Origin: UBA822 sp965249775
GTDB taxonomy: Bacteria; Gemmatimonadota; Gemmatimonadetes; Longimicrobiales; Gaopeijiaceae
Direction: 5' to 3'
DNA: 64,000 nucleotides
Assembly: GCA_965249775.1 (NCBI GenBank)
Contig: OZ252253.1
Coordinates: forward strand, 4,092,001 to 4,156,000
How positions within the stretch are numbered: the stretch's first letter is position 1; the number at the start of each line of letters is the position of its first letter. The translations under genes and the position numbers were made by a program. This document shows, piece by piece, positions 7,946-16,334 of this stretch. The notes under the pieces are model-generated. The model saw only the letters and a list, made by a program, of their open reading frames with translations. It was not told where the DNA came from and ran no database searches.

Positions 7946-9628
7946 ATGAATCACATCAGTCAGAATAAAGGACATGTACGAGGTGGGAAGTGGCGTGTCG
8001 CTCCGGCCATGACCCTGGGGCTGGCTTTGTTCCTCACGGGGTGCGAAAGCCTGCTCCAGGTGGAGCTTTTCGGGAACGTCACTTCTGACATACTGGACAA
8101 TCCCAATTCCGCCGAGCTTCTCGTGAACACGGCTGTCGCCCGAGTGGAATGCGGCTACTCACGCTTCACCGCCGGCAACCCCGTGGGAGACGTATTCCTC
8201 GCGGGCAGCGGCCGCGTAGCAATGGAGTACGAAGACGTCATCGCTCAGGAAGGTGGCAGCGATTCTTGCTTCCCGGGCATAGACGTCGGCGACAACTATT
8301 ACCAGTGGTTTCATTCCATGCAGGAAGGCCGCTTCCACGCCGAAGACGGCTATTTCCGGCTCGACACCCTTTACACCTCGGGGGACGGGGGGGAATTTGA
8401 CATCGCGCCGTTCTTGACCGGGGATTGGGCCACCCAAGACCACATGCAGGCTGTCATGGCCCTTTACGCCGCGATCCCCTACATGCTCTTCGGGGAGCAC
8501 CTTTGCGAGACAACAATCGAGAAAAGTCAGCCCACGGCTCGACTGCCGGATCCGCTCGCCATCATGGACCCGGATACGACTCTGGGAATAGCCGAAGAAT
8601 GGATCAACACGGCCCTCACCCACTTCAACGCTTATTGGGCCGATACTATTGCGAACGGTGGCGATCCCGCCGAGGTCCGCGAATTACCGTTCGGCATCAC
8701 CGACAACTCAGAGGAGATGGCGTACGGACTGAGATCCCGGATCCGTTGGGCCCGCGCAGGTGCCCCGGGGGGGAGCGGAGACCTGACGGGGGCGGCGGCC
8801 GATGCCCTCCTGGTGTCGAACGGCTTCATGGCCTTCGCGAGCCGTAGCGACGATATACAGGAGCTTGCGCGGCAGAACCACATTCATGCGGCGCACTTCC
8901 GCTTTGTTGCGGGGTCCATTGCCGGCCCCATCGATTGGTGGATTGATCCTCACCCACCGGGGACATATCCCGGCCAACCTTGGCCGTTGAACGGGGCGGG
9001 ACCTGCGTCACTCATCCCCTTCACGGGATACCTGGGCCTGGTCATAGACCCAGCGGATGGGCGAGCCGTCGACCCCGCCGGAAATGCGCTCACGCTTGCG
9101 GACCTCCCCGGGGGCGAGGTTGATACCCGAGTGTCGCACCTTCCTGGAATAGACGCGGACCAGGCGGCGGTCGAGGTGCAGCAAAAATTCACGACCGCTG
9201 ACCAGCCCATGCCTATGGTGAACTGGAAGGAGATGCAGCTCATCCGTGCCGAGGCCGACCCAGCGACTGCCGTCGCCCGCGTCAACGAGATCCGGGCGGC
9301 GGACGGACTGACTCTGGTGTCGTACGCCCCAGCGGGCGGCGAGATCGAGAATATGATCTTCGAGGAGAGGCGGAGGGCCCTTTGGCTGGAGGGCCGCTTC
9401 TGGTCCACCAAGATCCAGAACCAAAGCGCGGCCACGGTCAAGCTCTGGTTCCCGCGCGAACTAGAGGACCAGGAGGATCCGAGGGAGAACCCACTGCAAG
9501 GAGGCGTTCGGATGAGGATGCAGACCAGCGAGTTCGACCGCAATCCAGAGATTAACAGGTCAGACCGAGCTTCGCTGTGTGGCGCCGCGCAGCGGCCCGT
9601 CAATCCTCTGACAGGAGATGGGTCCTGA
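7946..9628 (+). CDS. SusD/RagB-like surface lipoprotein
   Basis: This is the substrate-binding lid of the SusC-type importer, anchored to the outer membrane by lipidation. The 560-residue product has a signal peptide with lipobox LFLTGC (Cys near residue 33), a helical TPR-like body and the family's C-terminal NWKEMQLIRAEA and EERRRALWLEGRFW blocks. ATG 7946 is preceded by GAGAGG at a good distance. It follows susC with only a hairpin and short repeats between, and a strong terminator follows, so the two genes form a closed operon. Confidence 0.94.
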   Translation: MNHISQNKGHVRGGKWRVAPAMTLGLALFLTGCESLLQVELFGNVTSDILDNPNSAELLVNTAVARVECGYSRFTAGNPVGDVFLAGSGRVAMEYEDVIAQEGGSDSCFPGIDVGDNYYQWFHSMQEGRFHAEDGYFRLDTLYTSGDGGEFDIAPFLTGDWATQDHMQAVMALYAAIPYMLFGEHLCETTIEKSQPTARLPDPLAIMDPDTTLGIAEEWINTALTHFNAYWADTIANGGDPAEVRELPFGITDNSEEMAYGLRSRIRWARAGAPGGSGDLTGAAADALLVSNGFMAFASRSDDIQELARQNHIHAAHFRFVAGSIAGPIDWWIDPHPPGTYPGQPWPLNGAGPASLIPFTGYLGLVIDPADGRAVDPAGNALTLADLPGGEVDTRVSHLPGIDADQAAVEVQQKFTTADQPMPMVNWKEMQLIRAEADPATAVARVNEIRAADGLTLVSYAPAGGEIENMIFEERRRALWLEGRFWSTKIQNQSAATVKLWFPRELEDQEDPRENPLQGGVRMRMQTSEFDRNPEINRSDRASLCGAAQRPVNPLTGDGS

Positions 9629-9634
9629 CGACGA

Positions 9635-10414
9635 TCAATGCAGGGCCGGGTCCGGGGGTGATCCCCCGGGCCCGGTCTTTTTTGCGTGGGTATTTCGGTT
9701 CGGCTGTGGAAGCTCCATGCGCTCCAACGTGGAGTCCTGCAACAAGGGTGGCGGGTCGCCGAGGATCTGCGGCTGGAGTAGAGATAGGTCGTGCAGGCGC
9801 GCCCGGTCTAGACGCCGGAGCGTAATCAAAGGCGTTTCCGGATAGTGGCTGCGAAGGAATCGAAGATTCTCGATTTCCACGAGCCGGGGCTCGGCCGCTA
9901 ACCCGCTGCACACCAACATCTCGATTCCGAGACCCCGACTGGACGCGGCTTCCAGCGTGAGCGCCGTGTGATTCAAAGTCCCGAGCCCGGGCCGGACCAC
10001 CACCACCAGGTTAGCGCTGAGCGCTCCGGCGAGATCCGCGAAGTTTGTGCTCTCATCGATGGTCACCATGAGGCCGCCGGAGCCTTCGACGATGGTCAGA
10101 TCGTGATCCTGGGCAATCTCCATGCAGGACTTCGCGATGTCCCGAGGCCGAATCCGCCCGCCCGCCCGACGCGCCGCAATCGATGGAGCCAGAGGCTCGG
10201 GGTATGTGGCCAATGTCGTCGTCGTAACGGGACGGCCGGTGAGCGCCGCAGCGTAGAACGCCTCGTCACCGTCGACTCCGGGATCTGCCCCGGTTTGAAC
10301 GGCCTTGACCAGCGCCACTTTCTGTGACCCGGAAGTGAGCCACGCCAACCAGGCGGCGACGATCGTCTTGCCGACGCCCGTGTCCGTGCCGGTCACCAGT
10401 ACGATGCGAGCCAC
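9635..10414 (-). CDS. bioD: ATP-dependent dethiobiotin synthetase
   Basis: BioD closes the ureido ring of dethiobiotin from 7,8-diaminopelargonate, CO2 and ATP, the penultimate step of biotin synthesis. The 259-residue protein carries the P-loop TGTDTGVGKT at its N-terminus, the substrate-loop KAVQTG, and EGSGGLMVTI in place of the usual EGAGG. The start is GTG 10414, 6 bp after the bioF stop, making it the last gene of bioBAFD. The tail (about 25 residues with HAKKTGPGGSPP) is longer than usual and coincides with the terminator of the convergent susCD operon, so the tail sequence may reflect RNA-structure constraint. Confidence 0.95.
   Translation of the reverse strand: MARIVLVTGTDTGVGKTIVAAWLAWLTSGSQKVALVKAVQTGADPGVDGDEAFYAAALTGRPVTTTTLATYPEPLAPSIAARRAGGRIRPRDIAKSCMEIAQDHDLTIVEGSGGLMVTIDESTNFADLAGALSANLVVVVRPGLGTLNHTALTLEAASSRGLGIEMLVCSGLAAEPRLVEIENLRFLRSHYPETPLITLRRLDRARLHDLSLLQPQILGDPPPLLQDSTLERMELPQPNRNTHAKKTGPGGSPPDPALH
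9644..9683 (+). terminator. Rho-independent terminator of susCD, inside the 3' end of bioD
   Basis: A 15-bp GC-rich stem with two G-U pairs (about 9644-9658 with 9663-9677) closes a TGAT loop and is followed by six T residues. The whole element lies within the last 16 codons of the convergent bioD gene. On the bioD strand the T-run becomes an A-run before the stem, so it should terminate only susCD transcripts. Confidence 0.88.
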
Positions 10415-10420
10415 ACGTGA

Positions 10421-11647
10421 TCAGGGACGGAGGCCTGGCACGAGGCCTGGCTCGAGGAGGCCCAACACGTGGTCGATGTCCTCTTGATCGTGGGTTGCCA
10501 TCACGTTGAACCTGATACGCGAGGTTCCTTCCGGCACGGTTGGCGGTCGTATCGCACGAGCGAGCACACCGGCCTCGCGAAACCGCGAGTCGAGAGCCAA
10601 CGCCGCTTCGGCATCGCCGATCATCAGAGGGACGATTTGGGTGACGGAATTCGAGGGGGGAAAATCCCGCTGGAGGATTCCATCGCGGAGAGCACGTGCC
10701 AGTTGCTGTGATCGCTCTCTGCGCCACGGCTCGGTCTCCAGCAGCCCCACGGACGCGAGGGCGGCGGCCACCGCGCCCGCGTGGAGAGCGGTGTTGAAAA
10801 TAAAGGAGCGGGCGTGGTTCAGCAGCACCGAGATCAGAGTCTGTTCCGCCGCCACGAATCCGCCGATGGAACCCAGGGCCTTGGAGAGCGTGCCCACGAT
10901 CACGATGGGGCCGTCGGAGATGCCGAAGAAACTGAGGACGCCCGCGCCGTCTTCGCCCAATAATCCGGTGGCATGTGCCTCATCCAAGACCAACAGCGCC
11001 CCGAAACGCTCCGCTAACGCAAGCAATTCCGGGACAGGGGCCAGGTCTCCGTCCATGCTGAACACCGACTCCGACACGATCAGCCGGCGCTTCGCGGGCG
11101 TTTCGCGCAAGAGGACCTCCAGGTGGTTCGGATCGCAGTGGTCGTAGAGCACCACTTGGGCTGCCGACAACCGGCCGCCATCGACGATGGAGGCGTGATT
11201 CAGACGGTCGCTGAAGATCACGTCGTCGGATTCCAAGAAAGCCGTCATCAATCCCAGGTTCGCCAGGTACCCGGAGCTGAAAAGCAGACATGACTCCCGC
11301 GATTTCAACGCGGCCAACCTGGCTTCGAGCTCCTCGTGGAGCGGAGTGGACCCGCATAGCAGCCGGGAGGCCGAGACGCTGGTCCCATAGGCGTGAGTCG
11401 CCTCGACGGATGCCTCGATGACCTCGGGGTGAGTACTCAATCCGAGATAGTTGTTGGACGTAAACAGGGTGTATCGGCGCCCCTGCACAAGAACATGAGG
11501 CTCCTGTCCAGTCTCAGGCGTGACGATACTGCGCCTGAGGGACAGCTCGTCCACCCGCCGTAGGTCGCCTTCCAGGTCGCCAGTCCACGGTGTCACGGTT
11601 GATCCCATTCCAGATGGCTCGTCCACGGCGTCCCGGCCTCTGGTCAC
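10421..11647 (-). CDS. bioF: 8-amino-7-oxononanoate synthase
   Basis: This PLP enzyme condenses pimeloyl-ACP or pimeloyl-CoA with alanine to give 8-amino-7-oxononanoate. The 408-residue product shows FTSNNYLGLSTHP, the DEAHATGLLGEDGAG block that holds the PLP-contacting Asp, and the Schiff-base lysine in TLSKALGS. The GTG start at 11647 overlaps the bioA stop as GTGA, so translation is probably coupled. An ATG at 11608 (MGSTVTPW) is an alternative start that would remove a non-conserved 13-residue extension. It belongs to the bioBAFD operon. Confidence 0.94.
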   Translation of the reverse strand: MTRGRDAVDEPSGMGSTVTPWTGDLEGDLRRVDELSLRRSIVTPETGQEPHVLVQGRRYTLFTSNNYLGLSTHPEVIEASVEATHAYGTSVSASRLLCGSTPLHEELEARLAALKSRESCLLFSSGYLANLGLMTAFLESDDVIFSDRLNHASIVDGGRLSAAQVVLYDHCDPNHLEVLLRETPAKRRLIVSESVFSMDGDLAPVPELLALAERFGALLVLDEAHATGLLGEDGAGVLSFFGISDGPIVIVGTLSKALGSIGGFVAAEQTLISVLLNHARSFIFNTALHAGAVAAALASVGLLETEPWRRERSQQLARALRDGILQRDFPPSNSVTQIVPLMIGDAEAALALDSRFREAGVLARAIRPPTVPEGTSRIRFNVMATHDQEDIDHVLGLLEPGLVPGLRP

Positions 11648-13008
11648 TGGGCCAAGGCCCCATGGCTGCTCTCGACTTCACGAAGGCCATACTGGACGGC
11701 CTCCGCGATCTGAACGAGCTCGTCCTCTTCGATGGAGAGTGGAGGCATGAGGACCACGACATCGCCCAGAGGACGAACGAAGACGCCCCGATCGCGGGCC
11801 GCCATGCAGACTCGCCAAGCGATGGCGTCAGCTGGAGGAAAGGACTCTCGTGTCGCTCTGTCTCGTACCAGCTCGATGCCGACCATAAGGCCCTGTTGCC
11901 TGACCTCTCCAACCCAAAGATGATCAGCGAAAAGGTCCTGCAGGAGCGCTCCAAGAAAAGCGGCTCGCCCACGAACGCGCTCCAAGACCGGCTCCTCATC
12001 GAAGATGCTGAGGCTCGCCATGGCGGCCGCGCAACAGATGGGGTTCCCGGCGAAGGTATGCCCGTGAAAGAGCGTCTTGTTGCGATCAGACGCGTCGTAG
12101 AAAGCATCGTAGACCCGGTCGGTGGCAACCGTGGCCGACAGCGGGAGGTACCCGCCGGTGATGCCTTTCCCCAGCGTCATGATGTCGGGCACCACGCCTT
12201 CCAGGTCACAGGCGAACATTTCGCCCGTCCTTCCGAAGCCGGTTGCTATTTCGTCGGCGATGAGCAGAACATCATGGTCGTCGCACGACTGTCGGATGTT
12301 TGAAAGATGTCCTTCGGGAGCCACGATCATCCCGGCCGCTCCCTGCACGCGGGGCTCGACGATCACCGCCGCGATCTCACTCCCGTGGGTCACGAGGAGC
12401 TCGTGCAGTGCGTTGACGCAGGAGGAGTCGCACTCGGAGCGGTCCGCGCACCACCGGCAGCGGTAGCGATACCCGTTCGGAATTCGCAACGGCTCGAAGA
12501 GCAGCGGCTCGTAGGGATCCCGAAATGGCCCGTCTCCCCCCAGGCTGTTGGCGCCTGATGTATCTCCGTGATAAGCCATGTCCAACGCGACGATCCGTTT
12601 GCGCTCCGGATGCCCGCAATTGACCCAGTATTGGATCGCCATCTTGAGCGCGACCTCGACGGCACTGGCTCCGTCTGAGCTGAAGTAGACCCGCGAGAGG
12701 CGATGAGGAGAGCGGCCATGGGGAAGGCGGCGGACTAGAGCGTCCGCGAATTCGATTGCCGAAGGGTGGCTGATACCCAGCAGCGTGCTGTGTTGCAGCT
12801 TTGCGGCCTGCGCTCGGATGGCTTCGACGATTCGCGGATGCCCATGCCCGTGGATGACGGACCATAGCGATGACACCGCGTCTACGTATTCACGACCGTC
12901 GCGATCGATCAGGCGGTTCCCCTCGGCACGCTCCACCACGAGCTTCGGCTCGGCGTCGAAGCGAGCCATCTGCGTAAAGGGATGCCATATCCGATAGGGG
13001 TGAGCCAT
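11644..13008 (-). CDS. bioA: Adenosylmethionine--8-amino-7-oxononanoate aminotransferase
   Basis: BioA transfers an amino group to 8-amino-7-oxononanoate to form 7,8-diaminopelargonate. The class-III aminotransferase has 454 residues with IWHPFTQM at the N-terminus, AYHGDTSGANS, LIADEIATGFGRTG, and the PLP lysine in TLGKGITGGYLP. A Cys-rich loop, YRCRWCADRSECDSSC, sits near residues 185-200, a variable region in BioA. Whether it binds metal is unknown. The gene lies 31 bp downstream of bioB and overlaps bioF by 4 bp. Known BioA enzymes use SAM as donor, though some homologues use lysine, and the sequence alone does not decide this. Confidence 0.93.
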   Translation of the reverse strand: MAHPYRIWHPFTQMARFDAEPKLVVERAEGNRLIDRDGREYVDAVSSLWSVIHGHGHPRIVEAIRAQAAKLQHSTLLGISHPSAIEFADALVRRLPHGRSPHRLSRVYFSSDGASAVEVALKMAIQYWVNCGHPERKRIVALDMAYHGDTSGANSLGGDGPFRDPYEPLLFEPLRIPNGYRYRCRWCADRSECDSSCVNALHELLVTHGSEIAAVIVEPRVQGAAGMIVAPEGHLSNIRQSCDDHDVLLIADEIATGFGRTGEMFACDLEGVVPDIMTLGKGITGGYLPLSATVATDRVYDAFYDASDRNKTLFHGHTFAGNPICCAAAMASLSIFDEEPVLERVRGRAAFLGALLQDLFADHLWVGEVRQQGLMVGIELVRDRATRESFPPADAIAWRVCMAARDRGVFVRPLGDVVVLMPPLSIEEDELVQIAEAVQYGLREVESSHGALAQ

Positions 13009-13039
13009 GCTTCAACCGGCGGCCTTTCTCCGAGAACAG

Positions 13040-14011
13040 TCAATCTAGCTGGATTTCGAACCCCATGTCCTCGATCAGCCGCCAGGCATCTTCGGGCGAC
13101 TGTCCCGGTGTGGTCAGATACCCGTCCACGAAAAGGGAATTGGCCGGATAGAGCGCCATGGCCTGGAGAGACCTCAGGTGGAATTCTCTGCCACCGGAGA
13201 TCCTGATCTCTTGGCGTGGGTTCAGGAATCTCGCCAGGCAAAGAATCCTAAGGCAGTGATATGGGGTCAGCCGATGCACGTCCTGTAGCGGTGTGCCGTC
13301 GATGGGGATGAGGAAATTGATCGGAATCGATTGCGGTGCGAGGTCCCGTAGAGCCATGAGCGTGTCGATCACGTCGTCATCGGACTCTCCCATCCCGAAG
13401 ATGGCACCGGTGCAGAGGTTCAGCCCTGCAGACCGGGCCGCTCGCAAGGTATCCATCCGGTCTTCGTACGTATGCGTGGTGCAGATCTCCGAATAGAACT
13501 CTTCACTCGTATTGAGATTGTGGTTGAGTTGATCGACGCCGGCGTCTTTGAGGGCCTTCGCCTTGGGTTCGTCTAATAGCCCGACGCTACAACAGACCTT
13601 GATGCCGACCTCGTCCCGAATCCTACGGACGGCCTCACCGAGGTATTCGATTTCTCCCCATGTGGCGCCTCTGCCGCTCGTCACGATGCAAAAACGCTTG
13701 GCTCGCGCTTCCTTCGCACCCCTCGCTGCTTCCAGGAGCCGATCTCGGCTCACCATCGCATACTTGGAGATATCAGCCGTGGAAAGCTTGGATTGGGAAC
13801 AATAGCCGCAATCCTCGGGACATAGGCCGCTCTTGGCGTTCATCAGGACGTGAATGTGCACCTTGTTGCCACAGAAGGTCTTCCTCACGCTGTAGGCGGC
13901 AGAGAGCAGCGCCAAGACATCCTCATCTGGGGCGTACAGGACGGCCCGACACTCCTCAGCAGTAAGGCGGTCCTCTTCGATGGCTTTCTCTGCGAGACTG
14001 GTGAAGTCCAT
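13040..14011 (-). CDS. bioB: Biotin synthase, radical SAM
   Basis: BioB inserts sulfur into dethiobiotin. The radical-SAM cluster motif CPEDCGYCSQS is present, as are KRFCIVTSGRG, NHNLNTSEEFY, TCTGAIFGMGE-like TGAIFGMGES and RISGGRE, which holds the conserved arginine near the 2Fe-2S site. I chose ATG 14011 (MDFTSLAEK, 323 residues) because the frame upstream to a GTG at 14092 encodes a Cys/Arg-rich stretch unlike any BioB. It heads the bioBAFD operon. No pimeloyl-forming genes (bioC, bioH, bioW) are in the window. Confidence 0.94.
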   Translation of the reverse strand: MDFTSLAEKAIEEDRLTAEECRAVLYAPDEDVLALLSAAYSVRKTFCGNKVHIHVLMNAKSGLCPEDCGYCSQSKLSTADISKYAMVSRDRLLEAARGAKEARAKRFCIVTSGRGATWGEIEYLGEAVRRIRDEVGIKVCCSVGLLDEPKAKALKDAGVDQLNHNLNTSEEFYSEICTTHTYEDRMDTLRAARSAGLNLCTGAIFGMGESDDDVIDTLMALRDLAPQSIPINFLIPIDGTPLQDVHRLTPYHCLRILCLARFLNPRQEIRISGGREFHLRSLQAMALYPANSLFVDGYLTTPGQSPEDAWRLIEDMGFEIQLD

Positions 14012-14130
14012 TGGCTCAAGCTGAAATCGGCTACATCGGGGGATTCGACGGCAACGACATGCACAGGTATATGCTGGACTATCGCCAGTCAAGCTGAGCG
14101 GTGCGATCCACGATGCGGTGGCTCGGCGCG

Positions 14131-14196
14131 GCGGGGGCGGAGGCTCCCTCCTTCGCTACACCTTCGGGACGCTACGGAGGGAGCCTCCACCCCCGC
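14131..14196. repeat. Palindromic repeat element 1 (21-bp arms)
   Basis: Arms 14131-14151 and 14176-14196 are inverted copies with one mismatch around a 24-nt loop. The loop, read on the minus strand, contains CCGAAGGTGTAGCGAAG, which matches the loops of two larger palindromes at 14747-14835 and 15142-15234. The element lies in the 315-bp gap between bioB and the cupin gene, where no coding sequence is convincing. Confidence 0.8.
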
Positions 14197-14326
14197 CGCT
14201 ACCCGTTGGTCCAGGCTATCGTGCCTGGGTCTTGCGGCACCAGCGAGACCACGAGCTTGCGGTCAGCACCCTGGCGCGACATCGTGGCGGTCTCAACAGC
14301 CTTCTCACCCTTCACGACGGCCGAAA

Positions 14327-14695
14327 ATGAAAGCCATCGACCACGCCAGCCGGCCCTACGGCCCCGCCGACGAACACCACTTCGTTCTCCCCGCGCTGAT
14401 GCAACCGCTGCTCGGCCCTACCGACGGGCTGCCCGTCCGGGTTTATCGCGTCACCTTCGGTGAGGGTGCCCGAACCAACTGGCACAGACACGACGATGTC
14501 CAGGTGCTCTACGGACTCAGTGGTACGTGCGTCGTCGTCGACCGCGTGGGGCACGAGCTCCGGCTCCACGCGGGGGACGTGGTCGTGATCGATCCGGAAG
14601 AAGAGCACTGGCACGGCGCGGCCCCGGGGACGGCGGGCGAGCACCTCGCGATCAACACGGGGACCAAGACGACCTGGTTGGAGTCCTCCGGTTAG
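14327..14695 (+). CDS. Small single-domain cupin protein
   Basis: The product is a 122-residue conserved beta-barrel (cupin 2) protein. The metal-binding histidine pattern is visible as NWHRHDDVQVLYGLSG (first motif) and GDVVVIDPEEEHWHGA (second motif), so it probably binds a divalent metal. The start ATG 14327 gives MKAIDHASRPYGPADEHH. Such proteins act as small oxygenases, isomerases or sensors, and nothing here fixes the reaction. It stands alone on the plus strand between two clusters of palindromic repeats. Confidence 0.8.
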   Translation: MKAIDHASRPYGPADEHHFVLPALMQPLLGPTDGLPVRVYRVTFGEGARTNWHRHDDVQVLYGLSGTCVVVDRVGHELRLHAGDVVVIDPEEEHWHGAAPGTAGEHLAINTGTKTTWLESSG

Positions 14696-14746
14696 GGCTA
14701 CTTCCTTGGCCGTCGGTACGGGGGGCCCTCTTTTGGCTTGTGGGTG

Positions 14747-14835
14747 GAAGAGGCGTTCACGGTCCCACTCCGGCCGACGCTTCGCTCTACGGCTTCGCCG
14801 CAGACCGTCCTACGCGGGACCGTGAACCCCTCTTC
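14747..14835 (-). repeat. Palindromic repeat element 2 (20-bp arms)
   Basis: Arms 14747-14766 and 14816-14835 are inverted with one mismatch. Read on the minus strand, the interior runs ggtcccgcgtagga, then a gaagccgtagagcgaag loop, then cggccggagtgggacc. It aligns over about 60 bp with element 3, although the outer arms of the two differ in sequence while both still pair. Confidence 0.85.
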
Positions 14836-15141
14836 ACGCCAGCACGTCGGTTGGGCGCCAACGGACCGCTGCAAGGTGCGTGGAGGGCTTGGCGGAAAGG
14901 TCATTCCCACCACCCCGCCAAAGCCCGGTCAGCTTGGCGAGGGCGCGTACGCGTTCCGACCTATCTGCAAGAGCATCCCGTCTGCGTGGGGGCAGCCATG
15001 TCCGGCTCTACCTAGGGGTGTTGGAGTGGGGTGGCGGCAAAGGCAGTCTCCCGGCGAAGCCGGGCGAGGCGTTGGCCCACCTACCCGCCAAAGCCCCCCA
15101 AGCCCGGGCGGGCAGTGTTCGGCTCCAGAGAACACGCTTGA

Positions 15142-15234
15142 GGGAGAGGGATCGATGGTCCCGCGTAGGGCAGTCCGCGACCGAAGGTCGTGGAGCGAAG
15201 CGCTGACCGGAGGGGGACCGTCGATCCCTCTCCC
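15142..15234 (+). repeat. Palindromic repeat element 3 (21-bp arms)
   Basis: Arms 15142-15162 and 15214-15234 pair with a single G-U. The interior (ggtcccgcgtaggg, cgaaggtcgtggagcgaag loop, ctgaccggagggggacc) matches element 2 in the opposite orientation. It lies 48 bp from the end of the molybdenum-hydroxylase operon. Confidence 0.85.
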
Positions 15235-15282
15235 TTCCACACGCAATACAAGGAGTCGCCACCCCCGCCCAAGGCCCGGCCG

Positions 15283-16272
15283 TCAGGCCTCCCGCACGGC
15301 CCTCTTCACGAGGTTCTCCATGAGCGGGACCTTGAAGTGGTTGTACCGCAAGGGCTCCGCTCCCTCGATGGCGAGGGCGCCCGCCATGGCGGCGGTCTCC
15401 TCGTTCTGGACACGGCCTATCACGAGGTCTTCCACGTCCGCCAGGCGCCGCGGAATACACTGTACGGCGCCCGCAACGATGCGCGCTGATGCGATCCGGT
15501 CTCCATCGAGCCTGAGCGCGGCGGCGATGTTGACGAGCGGGAAATCCCAACTGCCACGATCCGCCACCTTCTCGAAGTAGAAGTTGGCCCCGGCCCACGT
15601 GTCGGGTATGCGGATTGCCATGAGCAGATCCTGGGGGTCGAGGACCGTCATGCGCTGAATGTCCACGGCGGGCGTCATGAAGAAGTCCTCGGCAGCGACG
15701 ACCCGCTCACCTCGGGAACTACGAATCACCATCTCCGCCTCGAGCGCCACCAGCGCGGGCGCGGGATCGGAGGGCGACACGGCCACGCATCGGTTGGCTC
15801 CGAAGAGGGCGTGTTCCCGGTTCATGGCTTCCGGCGCGCTCGCATAGCAGGTGTTGCCACCGGCTCTGTAGCAAGAGAGCCCGAAGCGGTAGTACCAGCA
15901 GCGCGTGTCCTGCACAACATTACCGCCCACGGTCCCCGAGTTGCGGATCTGGGGGCTCGCGACCATACGGGCCGCCTCGGCGAGCAGGCCGAACCTCTCC
16001 TGGATAACCGGATGGCGCTCCACTTCGGTGAGTGTGGTCATGGCCCCGAGCTCGATCCCTCCACCCGTCTCACGGATCCCATGGAGCTCGGCGATCCCCG
16101 CGAGGTCGATCACCGCCGAAGGCGTTTTTCCCCGATCCTTGAACCAGCCCAGACTGTCGTGCCCACCGGCGATGGTCCAACAATCCTCCCCGAACTGATC
16201 CAAGAGATCGAATGCATTATCCACGTTTGCGGGCTGATACAACTCGAAGTGCGACATCATGTCGTTCAGCAT
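15283..16272 (-). CDS. Molybdenum hydroxylase, FAD-binding subunit
   Basis: This is the medium FAD subunit of a xanthine dehydrogenase/aldehyde oxidase-type enzyme and relays electrons from the iron-sulfur subunit. FAD contacts are visible as TIAGGHDSLGWFKD and RNSGTVGGNVVQ. A Cys-containing loop, RCWYYRFGLSCYRAGGNTC (near 130-148), resembles the extra 4Fe-4S loop of PaoB and 4-hydroxybenzoyl-CoA reductase beta subunits. I chose ATG 16272 (329 residues) because AAGGAG lies 8 bp upstream. A longer GTG start at 16290 would place that site inside the gene. It is the last gene of the operon. Confidence 0.9.
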   Translation of the reverse strand: MLNDMMSHFELYQPANVDNAFDLLDQFGEDCWTIAGGHDSLGWFKDRGKTPSAVIDLAGIAELHGIRETGGGIELGAMTTLTEVERHPVIQERFGLLAEAARMVASPQIRNSGTVGGNVVQDTRCWYYRFGLSCYRAGGNTCYASAPEAMNREHALFGANRCVAVSPSDPAPALVALEAEMVIRSSRGERVVAAEDFFMTPAVDIQRMTVLDPQDLLMAIRIPDTWAGANFYFEKVADRGSWDFPLVNIAAALRLDGDRIASARIVAGAVQCIPRRLADVEDLVIGRVQNEETAAMAGALAIEGAEPLRYNHFKVPLMENLVKRAVREA

Positions 16273-16334
16273 GCCTGACTCTCCTTCCACATGCGGGCGC
16301 TTGTCAGCTGGCTCTCACTCATGAGGCTTTCCCC

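Larger units (their letters stand above)
14696..15282. other. 587-bp noncoding region built of repeats
   Basis: No gene is convincing here. The region holds palindromic element 2 (14747-14835), a diverged pair of shorter inverted repeats (about 14881-14930 and 15020-15100, both ending in ccgccaaagcccc-like sequence), and palindromic element 3 (15142-15234). Elements 2 and 3 are related and in opposite orientation, so the block is bounded by inverted copies. Confidence 0.7.

Noticed and set aside
13040..14092. Longer BioB start at GTG 14092
   Set aside because: The added 27 residues are Cys/Arg-rich and unlike BioB N-termini. ATG 14011 begins where homologues begin.
14738..15580. 280-residue frame across the palindromic repeats
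   Set aside because: It runs through inverted repeats and into the 3' end of the FAD-subunit gene on the other strand, with no domain and low-complexity content.
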